Source: Natranaeroarchaeum sp042663585 (lineage in GTDB: Archaea; Halobacteriota; Halobacteria; Halobacteriales; Natronoarchaeaceae). From it: 64,000 nucleotides of DNA. Numbering within the stretch: the first letter of the stretch is position 1; each line of letters begins with the position of its first letter. Made by a program: the position numbers and the translations under genes. Shown one piece after another: positions 36,799-46,369 of this stretch. Under the pieces are notes generated by a model. The model worked only from the letters and a program-made list of their open reading frames with translations, was not told the DNA's origin and did no database searches. The DNA is taken from positions 1 to 64,000 of the forward strand of contig NZ_JBHTAN010000001.1 in the NCBI RefSeq assembly GCF_042663585.1, written 5' to 3'.

Positions 36799-37077
36799 TC
36801 ACTCCTCGCGATCGGACAACCGCTCGGACAGCCGATCCAGCTTCTCTTGAGCGGACTCGCGGCGGTCTCGTGTTACCTCCGGTTGGTACTCCATCGAGAC
36901 GATCTCCCCCGCTTCGAGCGTCACCGAAAGCACGCCCCCATCCGTTTGAGCGGGTTCGGGCAGACGATCAGCCGCGATATCCAGTTGCTCGATTACCTCC
37001 CCATCCTCCTCGAGCAGGATCACGGCGATATCGCCATCTTCGATCCGGTCGACAACGGCAGTGTAAGTCCCCTCCAT
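36799..37077 (-). CDS. DUF3006 protein
   Basis: 92 residues. YTAVVDRIEDGDIAVILLEED, ADRLPEPAQTDGGVLSVTLE is the small SH3-like beta domain of DUF3006. The family regularly sits next to ComEC-like metallo-hydrolases. Here it starts 3 bases after the stop of the hydrolase gene, so the two are cotranscribed. Cytoplasmic, role unknown. Confidence 0.8.
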   Translation of the reverse strand: MEGTYTAVVDRIEDGDIAVILLEEDGEVIEQLDIAADRLPEPAQTDGGVLSVTLEAGEIVSMEYQPEVTRDRRESAQEKLDRLSERLSDREE

Positions 37078-37080
37078 TGT

Positions 37081-38553
37081 TCACCCCACAACAGACGCGA
37101 CAGTCCCATCAATCCCACTGCCCGAACTCCCTGCAACAAGCGGGCTGGGTGGCTGAAGGTTCGCCGTGTCGTCGGCGTCGGGCGTCTCCTCGAGGATATC
37201 CTCGGGAGCCGTCGAGAACGACTCCTGGGTCTCGATAGCAGTCGCCGTCCCATCGGTTCGGACCACGATATCGCCGTGGACGCCCGTCCAGTACGTCTCG
37301 ATATCCCGGTCGGCGAATCGGTCGAGCACGACGTCGTTCGGATGGCCGTACTGTGAGTCGTAGGCGCTCGAAATGATGGCCGTCTCGGGAGTCATGGTGT
37401 CCAGCAAGGCCTCGCTGGAGGAGGTCGAGGACCCGTGATGGCCGACTTTGTACACGTCGCCCTCGAGATCGCTTCCTTGTTCCTCGATCAGTTGTTGTTC
37501 GACATCGGTGTCGATGTCGCCGGTTGTCACGTACTGGAACTCGCCGATATCGAACGTCAGCACGATACTGTTCTCGTTGACGTCGCTGCCGGTCTCCGTG
37601 GGCGGGTGCAACACCTGCGCGGAGACGGTCCCCGCAAGCGGCAGTTCGTCACCTCGTTCGACGAGAAGGAGTTCGACGTCGTGCTCGTCGATGGCATCGA
37701 GGTAGTTAGTGTAGGTCGCCGAACTCGAGGGCACGCCCGAATCGTACGCGGTCCCAATGCCCTCACCGTTCGTCTCGAAATGCTCGATCACAGCAGCGTG
37801 GCCGCCGATGTGGTCGGCGTCGGCGTGCGTCGCGACCAGGTGGTCGATCCGGTCGATCTCCTGTGCTTCGAGGTAGTCGATCACCTCACTGCCGTTCTGG
37901 CACCAGTCGCCGCTGTCGATCAGGATCGTCTCGTTGGCCGGCGTGACGATGAGGGTCGAGTCGCCCTGCCCGACGTCGATGTGGTGAACTTCGAGTTCGC
38001 CTTCAACAGTACTCTGTGTGTCGCCATCGCTCTCGTCGTCGGTCTCGTCATCGGTGTCGTCGGTCTCATCGCCGGCGTCGCTGTCCGACTCGGTTCCCAC
38101 CATGTCGCCGTAGGCGTGCTCCATCACGACCTGGCCATCGGCGTCGACGAGTCGAACCACGTCGCCGTCGCCTCGCCAGATGTTGACGTTGTATCCCCAG
38201 TACAGCTCGGTCTCCGTTGCCTCGCCGTCTCCGGTCGTTACTTTCACTGTCTCCCCGGGTTCGAGGACGAACTCACTGGGAAACGAAAAGGGCGAGAGGC
38301 CGCCATCGACTTGGCCGCCCTCTCGGTCACGGAGCTCGAATCCGGAGAGGTCGGCGGGCTTATCGGCGGTGTTTTCGAGGACGATGGACTCCTCGCCGGG
38401 TGAGACGTCCGCGACGTTCAGGTCGACGATTTCGACGGCGTCTCCCACCGCCTGCGGGTCGTCGATCACGTCCTCGGTCTCGCCGGTGCTAGTCGTACAT
38501 CCGGCAAGACCGACGAGCAGCACTACGGCGATTATGAGGATCGCTCGTTTCAT
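37081..38553 (-). CDS. Lipoprotein with lamin-tail domain and ComEC-like metallo-beta-lactamase hydrolase
   Basis: About 490 residues. Start ATG 38553, giving a lipoprotein signal (MKRAILIIAVVLLVGLAGC, lipobox LAGC). Residues 40-150 are a lamin-tail-like beta domain (IVLENTADKPADLSGFELRD, WGYNVNIWRGDGDVVRL). An acidic linker follows (GDETDDTDDETDDES). Residues about 190-430 are the ComEC-type metallo-beta-lactamase domain: DVGQGDSTLIV, LIDSGDW, THADADHIGGH, TGDIDTDVEQQL, VYKVGHHGSSTSSS. Exported and lipid-anchored, this would be an extracellular phosphodiesterase or nuclease, perhaps for DNA scavenging. A nuclease activity is inference from ComEC family members. Confidence 0.87.
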   Translation of the reverse strand: MKRAILIIAVVLLVGLAGCTTSTGETEDVIDDPQAVGDAVEIVDLNVADVSPGEESIVLENTADKPADLSGFELRDREGGQVDGGLSPFSFPSEFVLEPGETVKVTTGDGEATETELYWGYNVNIWRGDGDVVRLVDADGQVVMEHAYGDMVGTESDSDAGDETDDTDDETDDESDGDTQSTVEGELEVHHIDVGQGDSTLIVTPANETILIDSGDWCQNGSEVIDYLEAQEIDRIDHLVATHADADHIGGHAAVIEHFETNGEGIGTAYDSGVPSSSATYTNYLDAIDEHDVELLLVERGDELPLAGTVSAQVLHPPTETGSDVNENSIVLTFDIGEFQYVTTGDIDTDVEQQLIEEQGSDLEGDVYKVGHHGSSTSSSEALLDTMTPETAIISSAYDSQYGHPNDVVLDRFADRDIETYWTGVHGDIVVRTDGTATAIETQESFSTAPEDILEETPDADDTANLQPPSPLVAGSSGSGIDGTVASVVG

Positions 38554-38776
38554 ACTCGGTGTATTCAGGGGCAGTGTTTGAGTGTTCCGTCCGGGACGGT
38601 AGTAGTGGTAGCGCCAAACCTGTAGCATGGTCCCTTCGGAATGGCTGTCTCTAACACCTCTTTCAGAGACAATGGACTGAGACTACTGTTAAACAGAGCT
38701 GCGAACTGACCGGTGAGGGAACTACTAGATAAATATAATAAATGTCTTGGTATGCAAGATGTAAGGCGCGTATGGG

Positions 38777-40954
38777 TCACTCAGCTTTTTGGACACCGGT
38801 AATTTCAGAGCGGGCCCCGCCCCCTTTGCTCTCAGTCACGGTAATCTCCCACCCATGCGCGTCGGCAATTTGTTCGACGATTCTCAGGCCGAACCCAGTT
38901 CCGTCCTCATTCGTTGAGTATCCTGCCTCGAAGACCTCCTCACGCTCACTTTCGGGTATGCCGGGGCCCGTGTCCGCCACGTAGAAGCCGTCGTCCATCG
39001 ATCCGACAGACACTGTCACGCCGTCACCGCCGTGTTCGACTGCGTTGCGATAGAGATTCTCGAACAGTTGCTGGAGCCGGTTCCGGTCGCCTTCGACAGA
39101 CTGAGACGTCTCGATTTCGAGTACTGCCTGTTCTGTGTTCGCGGTTTGCCAGCTACTCTTGACGATGTTCGCCAGGCCAATCACTTCGGTCTCATCGATT
39201 TGCTCAGCCTCTTGTGCCAGTGTCAGCATGTCCTCGATGAGCGTGTCCATCCGGCCAAGTGCCTGTGCGACGTCGTCGATATGGTCACTCTCACACACGT
39301 CCCGAATCAGTTCCAACCGTCCTTCGGCCACGCTGAGTGGGTTCCGCAAATCGTGGCTGACTACGCTGGTGAACTCCTCCAAGCGCTCGTTCTGTGTTTG
39401 TATTTCGCGCTCTCGTTCGACCTGGTCAGTCACGTTCCGGGCAATACCCACGATCCGAATGACATCGCCATCGATAATGACTGGCGCGAGGCTTGTCTCC
39501 CAAATCCGAGCATCTTCAGCGATGTTGAGCTCTTCACGGTACGATATCGGCGCGCGCTGCTCAACGCATCGAGTGTAGTTGGCTTCGAGTTCGGCACCTC
39601 GTTCGCTGCCGAAGACCGCTTGCGGTGTTTTCCCTCGAACTTCCTCGGTTGAGATTCCGGTCTGCGTCTCATAGCCAGGACTGAGTCGGGCGAACTCGAA
39701 CGCTGGATCCTCGCCAGTTGTATCCACATCGAGCATGAATACCGCGTCTCCGGATGTTTCCAGCAGCGCCTCGTATTCTTCGGCAAGCGCTCGATACTCG
39801 CGGTTTTTATTCCCGGTTAGATTTCGTCCGATACCGACTATTCCGGTCGTATTCCCATCAGCGTCGATCAACTGTGCGCCGGTGAACTCGTAGGGAAGCC
39901 GCTCGCCGTCGGCAGTGAGCAGGTTAGCTTCGACAGTGACTGGTTCACCTGAGACAGCCGTTTGGATCGCGTCGGCGATTGTCGGGCGGTCGTCTTTGGG
40001 AAACAATTCGATAGCCTGCATATCGGCCAGTTCCGAGTCGGCATACCCCGTCGTTTCCGGAACCTGGTTGTTCCACCGTCGGAGGCTGCCGTCCGTGTCG
40101 AGCACGTAGAACAGGTCATCGAGTGTGTCGAGTGCCTGCTCGATGAACCGTCGTTCCGCTGCGAGTTCCCGTTCGCGTTCTTTGCGGTCGGTGATGTCGT
40201 TGCCAGACCCGCGGAGTTTCGTTACCTCACCGTTTTCGACGACTGGAGTGATCGTGATGTCCAGAAGGCGCTCGTTGCCGTCGTCTTGCTGGAGTCGCCA
40301 CCTATCGTGCAGTTCCTCGCCAGTTTCGAAGGCTCTGTCGAGTGTTTGCTGAATGCCCTCGCGGTCGTCCGGGCGGAACAGTTCGAGCGCTTCCTCAAGA
40401 GTGATTTCGAATGTGTCGGGACGCCCGATGATTCGCCGGGTGCCAGCGGTCAACAGAATCGTGTTGCTCTCTCTGTCAAACTCGAACCCGCCGGTGTCGC
40501 CTGCGAATTCTGTCAATCGCATCAATTGTTCTTGTCTGTCGGCCCGCTCGGCCTCGCCGCGGGCCCGAACGGCGTTGCGGATCCGGTTGGCCAAGAGTTC
40601 ATACCGTTCGGTGCCGCTCCCCTTCTGGAGATAGTCGGTGACACCGGCAGCAATGGCGTCACTGGCGACTGTCTCGCTGCCCTCGCCGGTGAAGAGAATA
40701 AACGGGAGGTCGGGATACTCCTCTCGGACAGCCTGCAGGAATTCGATGCCATCCGTGCCGGGCATGTTGTAATCCGAGACGACGCAGTCAGGCGGGCGGT
40801 CATTAATATTCTCCAACCCCTCGTCGGCACTGGTCGCTGTCTGGACAGCGAAGCGGTCGTCCTCGCGTTCGAGAAACGTCCCTGTTAGGTCCGTGATGGA
40901 GGGGTCGTCATCGACGTGGAGAATCTGAATATCTTGATGAGAACTGAGTGGCAT
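38777..40954 (-). CDS. Hybrid sensor: receiver-PAS-PAS-PAS-histidine kinase
   Basis: 725 residues. Receiver 9-125 with Asp61 in VVSDYNMPG; three PAS domains (about 150-260, 265-385, 390-515), none with the LOV cysteine motif; HisKA with His534 in FTSVVSHDLRNPL; HATPase N box LYRNAVEHGG, G boxes DTGPGIPE and GTGFGLRIV. Soluble. Closely similar in receiver and kinase ends to the kinase at 33036-35192, so the two arose from a common gene with different sensor middles. Confidence 0.9.
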   Translation of the reverse strand: MPLSSHQDIQILHVDDDPSITDLTGTFLEREDDRFAVQTATSADEGLENINDRPPDCVVSDYNMPGTDGIEFLQAVREEYPDLPFILFTGEGSETVASDAIAAGVTDYLQKGSGTERYELLANRIRNAVRARGEAERADRQEQLMRLTEFAGDTGGFEFDRESNTILLTAGTRRIIGRPDTFEITLEEALELFRPDDREGIQQTLDRAFETGEELHDRWRLQQDDGNERLLDITITPVVENGEVTKLRGSGNDITDRKERERELAAERRFIEQALDTLDDLFYVLDTDGSLRRWNNQVPETTGYADSELADMQAIELFPKDDRPTIADAIQTAVSGEPVTVEANLLTADGERLPYEFTGAQLIDADGNTTGIVGIGRNLTGNKNREYRALAEEYEALLETSGDAVFMLDVDTTGEDPAFEFARLSPGYETQTGISTEEVRGKTPQAVFGSERGAELEANYTRCVEQRAPISYREELNIAEDARIWETSLAPVIIDGDVIRIVGIARNVTDQVEREREIQTQNERLEEFTSVVSHDLRNPLSVAEGRLELIRDVCESDHIDDVAQALGRMDTLIEDMLTLAQEAEQIDETEVIGLANIVKSSWQTANTEQAVLEIETSQSVEGDRNRLQQLFENLYRNAVEHGGDGVTVSVGSMDDGFYVADTGPGIPESEREEVFEAGYSTNEDGTGFGLRIVEQIADAHGWEITVTESKGGGARSEITGVQKAE

Positions 40955-41268
40955 AATCTACAAAGTGTTACTATCATCAAAAACCTACTGTAGCAGAATC
41001 AGGACTGAAATTGGCCTTGTCGATACCGAAAAATTAATTCATATTTAAATATTCAAAATAAAAACGTTCTGATACTGACTTTACGCTCTGTATGTTACAC
41101 CAATGTTCTGATCGATTCCAGACAGGTTGTCAATCGTCGCGGTATGTGTGTACGCTATACTGACCGATTGAGGGTAGTTGCGAATCGGTTGTGCGACCGT
41201 TCTATGACACCCTATCCGGCTACTCGGATCTACCTGTTCATTCCCAACGTAGGGCTATCAGAGCCTCC
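40955..41268. other. AT-rich gap
   Basis: About 310 bases between the kinase start and the 3' end of the CoiA-like gene; the first 120 are strongly AT-rich and should hold the kinase promoter. No gene seen. Confidence 0.4.
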
Positions 41269-41931
41269 TCATTCAGCGTATAACGGAAGGCGTGATTGCG
41301 TGCCGTCAAGAAGTCCCGCGAGTTGCTCGAAGTCCCACTGACGAAATTCGTCGAATTCGGGAAGCGATACACTACGTTCGCGGAAGAACATCCGGTCGGC
41401 GTCGCTCTCGGCAATCGCCTTCGCCGCGTCAAACAACGCATTTGTGAACGTATTTCGAGTCACCCACAGCACGCTGTATCCATTGACGAGATAATCATAC
41501 GTAGCGGCGTGGAGATCCTTCTCTTCGTTTCGATGTTGGATCTCGAAGGCGATTCCATCCCCGAACTGATCGTGCTGCGCACCGAATCGAAGAAGCACAT
41601 CGGCGTGTCGGGTAGTTGGATCCGTTGGAGTATGTGAGACATCGAGCTTCCCTTCCATGCAGAAAAAGAGCGATTCTTGGTTGGGAAGATGCAAATCGTG
41701 TAGTGCACGGAACACCAGGTGCTTCCACCGACGATGTTCCTCTGACTCGCCGCTACACTTCCGGCTGTCGGGGTAATGCACGAAGTGACGAAGCCGATCC
41801 GTCTGCGGCCCACCTCTGACGAACATCTCTTCCTCGCACTTCGGACAGATAACTGTAGTTCCGTCTGATACCCATCCCGGAAAAACGATAGTTCCTCGAA
41901 AACGGCCAACAAAAGGCATTATTGGCTCCAA
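41269..41931 (-). CDS. CoiA-like nuclease
   Basis: About 220 residues. N-terminal zinc-binding part (ICPKCEEEMFVR, RHFVHYPDSRKC), the family helix GESEEHRRWKHLVFRAL, and the PD-(D/E)xK core: HADVLLRF (Asp), IAFEIQHRNEEKD (E-x-Q). CoiA proteins act in DNA uptake or repair in bacteria; here a stand-alone nuclease in accessory DNA, divergent from an HNH nuclease gene across 267 bases. Alternative role: defence. Confidence 0.8.
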   Translation of the reverse strand: MEPIMPFVGRFRGTIVFPGWVSDGTTVICPKCEEEMFVRGGPQTDRLRHFVHYPDSRKCSGESEEHRRWKHLVFRALHDLHLPNQESLFFCMEGKLDVSHTPTDPTTRHADVLLRFGAQHDQFGDGIAFEIQHRNEEKDLHAATYDYLVNGYSVLWVTRNTFTNALFDAAKAIAESDADRMFFRERSVSLPEFDEFRQWDFEQLAGLLDGTQSRLPLYAE

Positions 41932-42198
41932 CGTTACTAACCAATGTCAATTTATCGACGATATTGTAGTCTCTGCTATGCTCAACGTTACCGTACGTTT
42001 GCTCAAGTGGACTACTGTCCTTCGACGACTTACCAGGGGAGATCACGTCACTTGAGTTGTCTATGTAGACCGGAGCGTATACACATGCAGCTGCGAACCA
42101 CCGGTGATCAATCGCCACCAATTGTGACAGGGAATCATCTCTGTACACGTCTATCTGTCAGGGAAAGGATCATCATCTGTCCGGGATACCGTTTTTGT

Positions 42199-43185
42199 AT
42201 GAGTACGGATCGACTGCGCAGTATCGTACCAATGTTTGGCGGTGCAACACGATACGTTACAACGCTGAATGCGATTCTTCAGTTTGTCGAGGCACATCAT
42301 CCGACGTCGGATGAGCTCGTCGGATGGCATCGTGGAACGTTTTCGAACGTATCCAGTCGGCAGTCGATCATGCGGCGGGTCAGCTATCTTCAACAGGTCG
42401 GCTTCTTGCACCAGGTGGGTGAACAGTGGGTACTGGGAGATGCTGGTCAGGAATATATGGCACAGGGAGAGATAGCGACACTGCTCCGTATAATGTGTGA
42501 TCGGAACGTTGGGCTACGGAGTCTCCTGTATGCGTTGTCTGCTGGATCAATGACACTCGAGACGGTAAGTGAACAGCAGTTGGACACGCATCCTGAGTTA
42601 GGGTGGAGTCGTGGAGAGACCGACATGGCGAGACAGCGAGTGAACTGGTTGCGGAGCATGGATCTCGTCGAGGAGCGCTCGGACATGTTCGCATTGACGG
42701 ACGAGGGGCGATCGTTCGTGGAGAGTGCGGTTGCGGAATGGAGTGATTCGGACTGGAAACCGTCGATGATCGACGACGAACTGAGTGCTGGGACGTACAC
42801 GACGACAATTCACGCCCGTGCGGTTGATCCTGAGTTCCGTGCGACAGTGATTTCTCGGTATGACCGAACATGCCCGGTCTCAGGTGTTGACCACCCGGGG
42901 CTACTGGACGTCGCGCACGTGTTAGCGTGGAGTGAGCACCCAGATCACCGGGCGGATCTAACGAACGTCTTACCGCTGAGTAAGACACATCACGCAGCGT
43001 TCGACCGTGAACTGTTCACGATCGACTGCGACTATCGGTTGCGCGTGAACCCGTCCTTCGAAACGGAAAGCGATCTCTTGCAGCGAACGATTATTCAGCA
43101 GGCTGGTGAACGAGTCGCACTTCCCGAGAAGAGTCTGAGCCCCGGATATCTCGCGGAGCATAACGCGGGACTCGCATGGGTGTAG
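42199..43185 (+). CDS. HNH endonuclease with N-terminal winged helices
   Basis: About 328 residues from ATG 42199 (frame open from 41944, but the upstream part is not protein-like). N-terminal two wHTH-like modules (LNAILQFVEAHHPTSDEL, RVSYLQQVGFLHQVGEQW, VNWLRSMDLVEERSDMFAL). C-terminal HNH: CPVSGVDHPGLLDVAHVLAW (first His), DHRADLTNVLPLSKTHHAAF (Asn, second His). This haloarchaeal HNH type occurs often and may cut phage or plasmid DNA. A remnant with the same wHTH signature lies at 49527. Confidence 0.87.
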   Translation: MSTDRLRSIVPMFGGATRYVTTLNAILQFVEAHHPTSDELVGWHRGTFSNVSSRQSIMRRVSYLQQVGFLHQVGEQWVLGDAGQEYMAQGEIATLLRIMCDRNVGLRSLLYALSAGSMTLETVSEQQLDTHPELGWSRGETDMARQRVNWLRSMDLVEERSDMFALTDEGRSFVESAVAEWSDSDWKPSMIDDELSAGTYTTTIHARAVDPEFRATVISRYDRTCPVSGVDHPGLLDVAHVLAWSEHPDHRADLTNVLPLSKTHHAAFDRELFTIDCDYRLRVNPSFETESDLLQRTIIQQAGERVALPEKSLSPGYLAEHNAGLAWV

Positions 43186-43328
43186 ATCTACTTTTGCTCT
43201 GGAAAGTGAGAGCCGTGGTACTCTCGTTCGATTAGTTTCATCATCTGACCTTGGAGACGTCTGCTAGATCGAGGTGATAGATGACTCGATCAAGAGAGAG
43301 TAAGTAACAACACCGACGACGTCGGTAA

Positions 43329-43508
43329 TCACTCCTCTGCCTTCGTCGAGACGATCTCCTTCGATCCGCATTCCGGGCACTGGTCGTCGGTGGCATTGAA
43401 CCGCGCCTGACAGGACTGACACTGCCAGTCCGCGTTGTCGTCGGCTGCTTCCTTCGCGGTCTGTTTGAATTGCTCGACCTGTCGCCCGACACTTTCGAAG
43501 AATCCCAT
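43329..43508 (-). CDS. Small zinc-ribbon protein
   Basis: 59 residues from ATG 43508 (MGFFESVGRQVEQ). A helix of about 25 residues is followed by CQSC and CPEC, a classic C-x2-C / C-x2-C zinc ribbon, then GSKEIVSTKAEE. Typical haloarchaeal CPxCG small protein. An alternative upstream start gives a less compact N-terminus. Confidence 0.75.
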   Translation of the reverse strand: MGFFESVGRQVEQFKQTAKEAADDNADWQCQSCQARFNATDDQCPECGSKEIVSTKAEE

Positions 43509-43546
43509 CGGTTGTTTTCTATTAGCCGGCCGAACGGGATAAGCGT

Positions 43547-43843
43547 TCATCGGGTGTCGGCCGGTAGTTTCGCACGGGTATCTAGTCCGAGGAGTTCCAA
43601 AACGGCAGTGATGGCCCAGATCGTGTCCCCGTTCTCGTCGAAAATACTGATCGGGGCAAGCGCCATCTCAATGCGGCGCTGGTTTCGATTGTGGCGTTCC
43701 TCATCGAACAACGACTCCTGGCGAAGGCTCGTACGAATACGAGACAGAATCGGTTCCGTTGCGGCAGGTTGGGGAATCTGATCATTCACCTCAATGACGA
43801 TCGCGGTACTGGCAAGCAGGTCACTCCCCTCCCACGGTGCCAA
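43547..43843 (-). CDS. Possible hypothetical protein
   Basis: An open frame of about 98 codons. The C-terminal half (FDEERHNRNQRRIEMALAP, FDENGDTIWAITAVLELLGL) looks protein-like; the N-terminal half less so and the frame is open further upstream. No family recognised. Stops 3 bases inside the upstream region of the zinc-ribbon gene. Confidence 0.35.
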   Translation of the reverse strand: MAPWEGSDLLASTAIVIEVNDQIPQPAATEPILSRIRTSLRQESLFDEERHNRNQRRIEMALAPISIFDENGDTIWAITAVLELLGLDTRAKLPADTR

Positions 43844-44651
43844 GACGAACGGTGGGGTCCGGGTTTGGAAAATCGATGGCCTGTCGCACGTTGAGACCGC
43901 TGAGATCGGTACGATCGGAGTCGCTCTCGACGCAGCCCACGGGGTTTTGTTCGACCGGTTGCGACACTCGCTAGCGGTGTCAACGACAGTAACTGTGGCT
44001 CCGGTAGCGGCTCACTCAGTTTTCACACTGAGCAATATAGGGTATCGCATGCTGGACTGGACGTCGATGAATATCGGATCATAGCCGGTATGAGCCATCA
44101 CACGGCGTCAAAACGGTAGCTAGACGCCAGTGCGATAGTCACGTGGTGTTCATAATCGGCATTTTGCACCGCAAGAGCGGTGCTGAAAGGGGTTTGTGAG
44201 GGTGAACTAGGACGGATGTCGTGACGAAGTCGTGCTGACGCGATAGCCAGGCCGTGGAGTAAAGCGCATCTCGCGCCTGTTTCTGGCTGTTTCGGACGCT
44301 TGGGGTGTCTGCTTGGAGCCGTCGTCGTCGTCGAACATCCCCGAAATCGCACGAGGGGATCCGATTATGAGGCTATGGGTGCCTGTATATCGACGTCGTT
44401 GAGCACATGGTGGTACGTCCATTCGAGCGATAGCCGCCCGCTCCAGGCGTTTCTTCGTCGCTCCCCGACTGGGGAGTGGCGTTCGAGCGCCCGTCCTAGT
44501 TGGCTTGCAATTGCGGCTGTATCAGTAATTAGCGGTCCGTTGGAACAGATAGGATCGATCTGAAACGCTACATATTCGGTTTAGACTCCAAATAAAGCGA
44601 TTTCTTGCCCTGAATCTGATTATGATGTATGGGCCGAAGTAGGGATCTGAC
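43844..44651. other. Gap with no recognisable gene
   Basis: About 800 bases, with several weak frames in both directions and no motif that I can name. Codon pattern and base composition shift repeatedly, as expected for old gene remnants. Confidence 0.4.
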
Positions 44652-44939
44652 CTGCCGTCGACGAGGGCTCACGAGCTCCGCCTCCCCCATGAGACCGGCG
44701 TCTCGCTGACCACCCGCGAGCACGAAACCGAGTACAAGGAAGTGACGATGGCCGATCTGATGACTGAATGTAACTATCTGAATCCGGACGTCGAAGTGAT
44801 CGCCGAGATCAACACCGCGGCCAGTTTCGAGACGTTCGCCGAGTTGCTGAAACCAGGTGAACTACCGGTTTGTACCGGCATCAACGGTGTCGAGATCGGG
44901 TTCGTCAAACTCGAGTGCTTCTGCAACAGCCGTTGGTAG
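44649..44939 (+). pseudogene. Protein fragment of unknown family
   Basis: An open reading from 44649 (no proper start; the first start is GTG 44742) gives LRLPHETGVSLTTREHETEY, KEVTMADLMTECNYLNPDVE and VIAEINTAASFETFAELL, which is protein-like and probably the C-terminal end of a larger enzyme. Beyond about 44850 the reading is antisense to the regulator. No family assigned. Confidence 0.45.
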
Positions 44940-45350
44940 CTCTGGACGCGGGGCCGATTCGTGGCGTTCGATTTTCTCGGTCTTACGCGTGTTCTCGTAG
45001 AGGGCGCGAGCGACCGGGAGCCCCCGGAGATACTTGTAATCGTGAAGGACCTCGACACCTCTCTCTGTGAACCCGTAGAACTGCGAGGGGAGATCGCGTT
45101 TGTCTTGACTGGGTTCGTACGTATAGCGTGCAAGGAGCCCGGCGTCGCTCAGTGTCTCAAGCTGGTCTTTGATGGCCGCTTGGCTCTTGCCAGTCATGTA
45201 TTCGAGTTCAGCGAGCGACATGAGGTGTGCAGGATGGCCCAGCAGCTCCTGGATGATGAGGTGGCGCGTCTCTTGGGACAGCAGCTTGAACAGTCGCTGC
45301 TGCTCCGCGAACGGCCCCGCATCGGCCGCGCCAGTGTGGGTTTCGCTCAT
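44862..45350 (-). CDS. ArsR/PadR-like winged-helix regulator
   Basis: About 162 residues. QQRLFKLLSQETRHLIIQEL, AHLMSLAELEYMTGKSQAAIKDQ and LETLSDAGLLARYTYEP form a complete ArsR-type winged helix, followed by GFTERGVEVLHDYKYLRGLP and a helical tail. Similar proteins are very common in haloarchaea. No metal ligands. Divergent from the gene at 45466 across 115 bases. Confidence 0.82.
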   Translation of the reverse strand: MSETHTGAADAGPFAEQQRLFKLLSQETRHLIIQELLGHPAHLMSLAELEYMTGKSQAAIKDQLETLSDAGLLARYTYEPSQDKRDLPSQFYGFTERGVEVLHDYKYLRGLPVARALYENTRKTEKIERHESAPRPELPTAVAEALEFDEPDLDTVDAGTNR

Positions 45351-45465
45351 ACATATCCGTACGAGGAGCGAGGCAATAACAGTTAGGGTGATCCAAGTTG
45401 GTTATTCTTGAAAATACCAAAGTGATTCAGAAGAGACATAGTGGTGTGGTTCGAACCAGCAGCCA

Positions 45466-46266
45466 ATGACTGATCCCAGCCCCCCGCCTGACGCTGCGAA
45501 CATTATGGCAGTGGTCCACGAAGCGGTCGGCGGTATCGAACTCGAACCAGCGGAAAAGCGTGAGATCTGGCAGTTCGCCCAACATGAACTGCCGTATCTC
45601 TGGAGCCAGCGAACATCGTATTTTATTCTCGGCAGCTATCGTGATCCCTACATCCGCCGTCTCCGTGCTGTGCAGAACGAACTCACCAAGCAACTCGGCG
45701 CGTACCCGTTCATTATGGGGGATCTCCTGGAGCTGCCAACTGAGCGGCTCAATACGTTCGATATCATGTTCTCTTTGTTGGCAACCTACAGCGACTACAT
45801 CGTTGGTGTCTTCGAAAAGGAAGGCGGGGGTGAAGCACCGGAATTAGGCGAGATCGATGACCCGCCGTATTTCGACAAATCGTACGTGTTTCCACGCGAC
45901 TACGCGTGGGTGACTGACGCAAATCTCACATCGAAACATCACGTCACTCAAGCTGCGCTCGAAATTGCGTTCACGGATGAGTTGAAGCAAGATGAGGTCC
46001 ATTCGAAGATCGACGCGCTCGTCGACCGCGCACAAGAGTCTGGGATCGACGTTACTGAAAAAGAGGTCTGGGATGTTATCGACGACCGAGCGGTGGAGGG
46101 AGACGAACCTGCGAAGTACAGTTGGGTCCATCTGAACAAGTTCCGCAAATTCGAATTACACGCCCAGTGCTTTCCATGGTCTGCTGAGGAGGAACTCCGA
46201 ACTGCAGTTTCCGAGCTTCCGTCGCCGACACCACGCCCGGAGTGGGAAGCGCGTAACGAACCGTGA
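45466..46266 (+). CDS. Uncharacterised protein with Rossmann-like (DUF4062/TIR-like) core
   Basis: About 266 residues. Around residues 45-130: TSYFILGSYRDPYIRRLRAV, QNELTKQLGAYPFIMGDLLE, FDIMFSLLATYSDYIVGVFE, KEGGGEAPELGEI. The order of a strand plus S-Y-R, an R-rich helix, an FIMGD segment, and SDYIVGVFE with later E-LGE resembles TIR, SLOG or DUF4062-like nucleotide hydrolase cores that recognise NAD or nucleotides. The C-terminal 130 residues are of unknown fold. Whether it is an effector of a defence system cannot be decided; it lies in an accessory stretch with CoiA-like and HNH nucleases. Start ATG 45466. Confidence 0.7.
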   Translation: MTDPSPPPDAANIMAVVHEAVGGIELEPAEKREIWQFAQHELPYLWSQRTSYFILGSYRDPYIRRLRAVQNELTKQLGAYPFIMGDLLELPTERLNTFDIMFSLLATYSDYIVGVFEKEGGGEAPELGEIDDPPYFDKSYVFPRDYAWVTDANLTSKHHVTQAALEIAFTDELKQDEVHSKIDALVDRAQESGIDVTEKEVWDVIDDRAVEGDEPAKYSWVHLNKFRKFELHAQCFPWSAEEELRTAVSELPSPTPRPEWEARNEP

Positions 46267-46369
46267 ACTACCCCACCCTACTTACTGTGTCTATCGGTCG
46301 TAGCCAACAGTTCAGTAGCGAAACGCCACTATTTTTTCGCATGCGAACTGACCACATATACACACACAC

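Noticed and set aside
37435..38403. 322-codon plus-strand frame under the LTD/hydrolase gene
   Set aside because: Val-rich antisense shadow of the acidic Asp/Glu codons; the minus strand has lipobox, LTD and metallo-hydrolase motifs.
39962..40888. 308-codon plus-strand frame under the sensor kinase
   Set aside because: Antisense to a complete receiver-PAS-kinase gene with all catalytic motifs on the minus strand.
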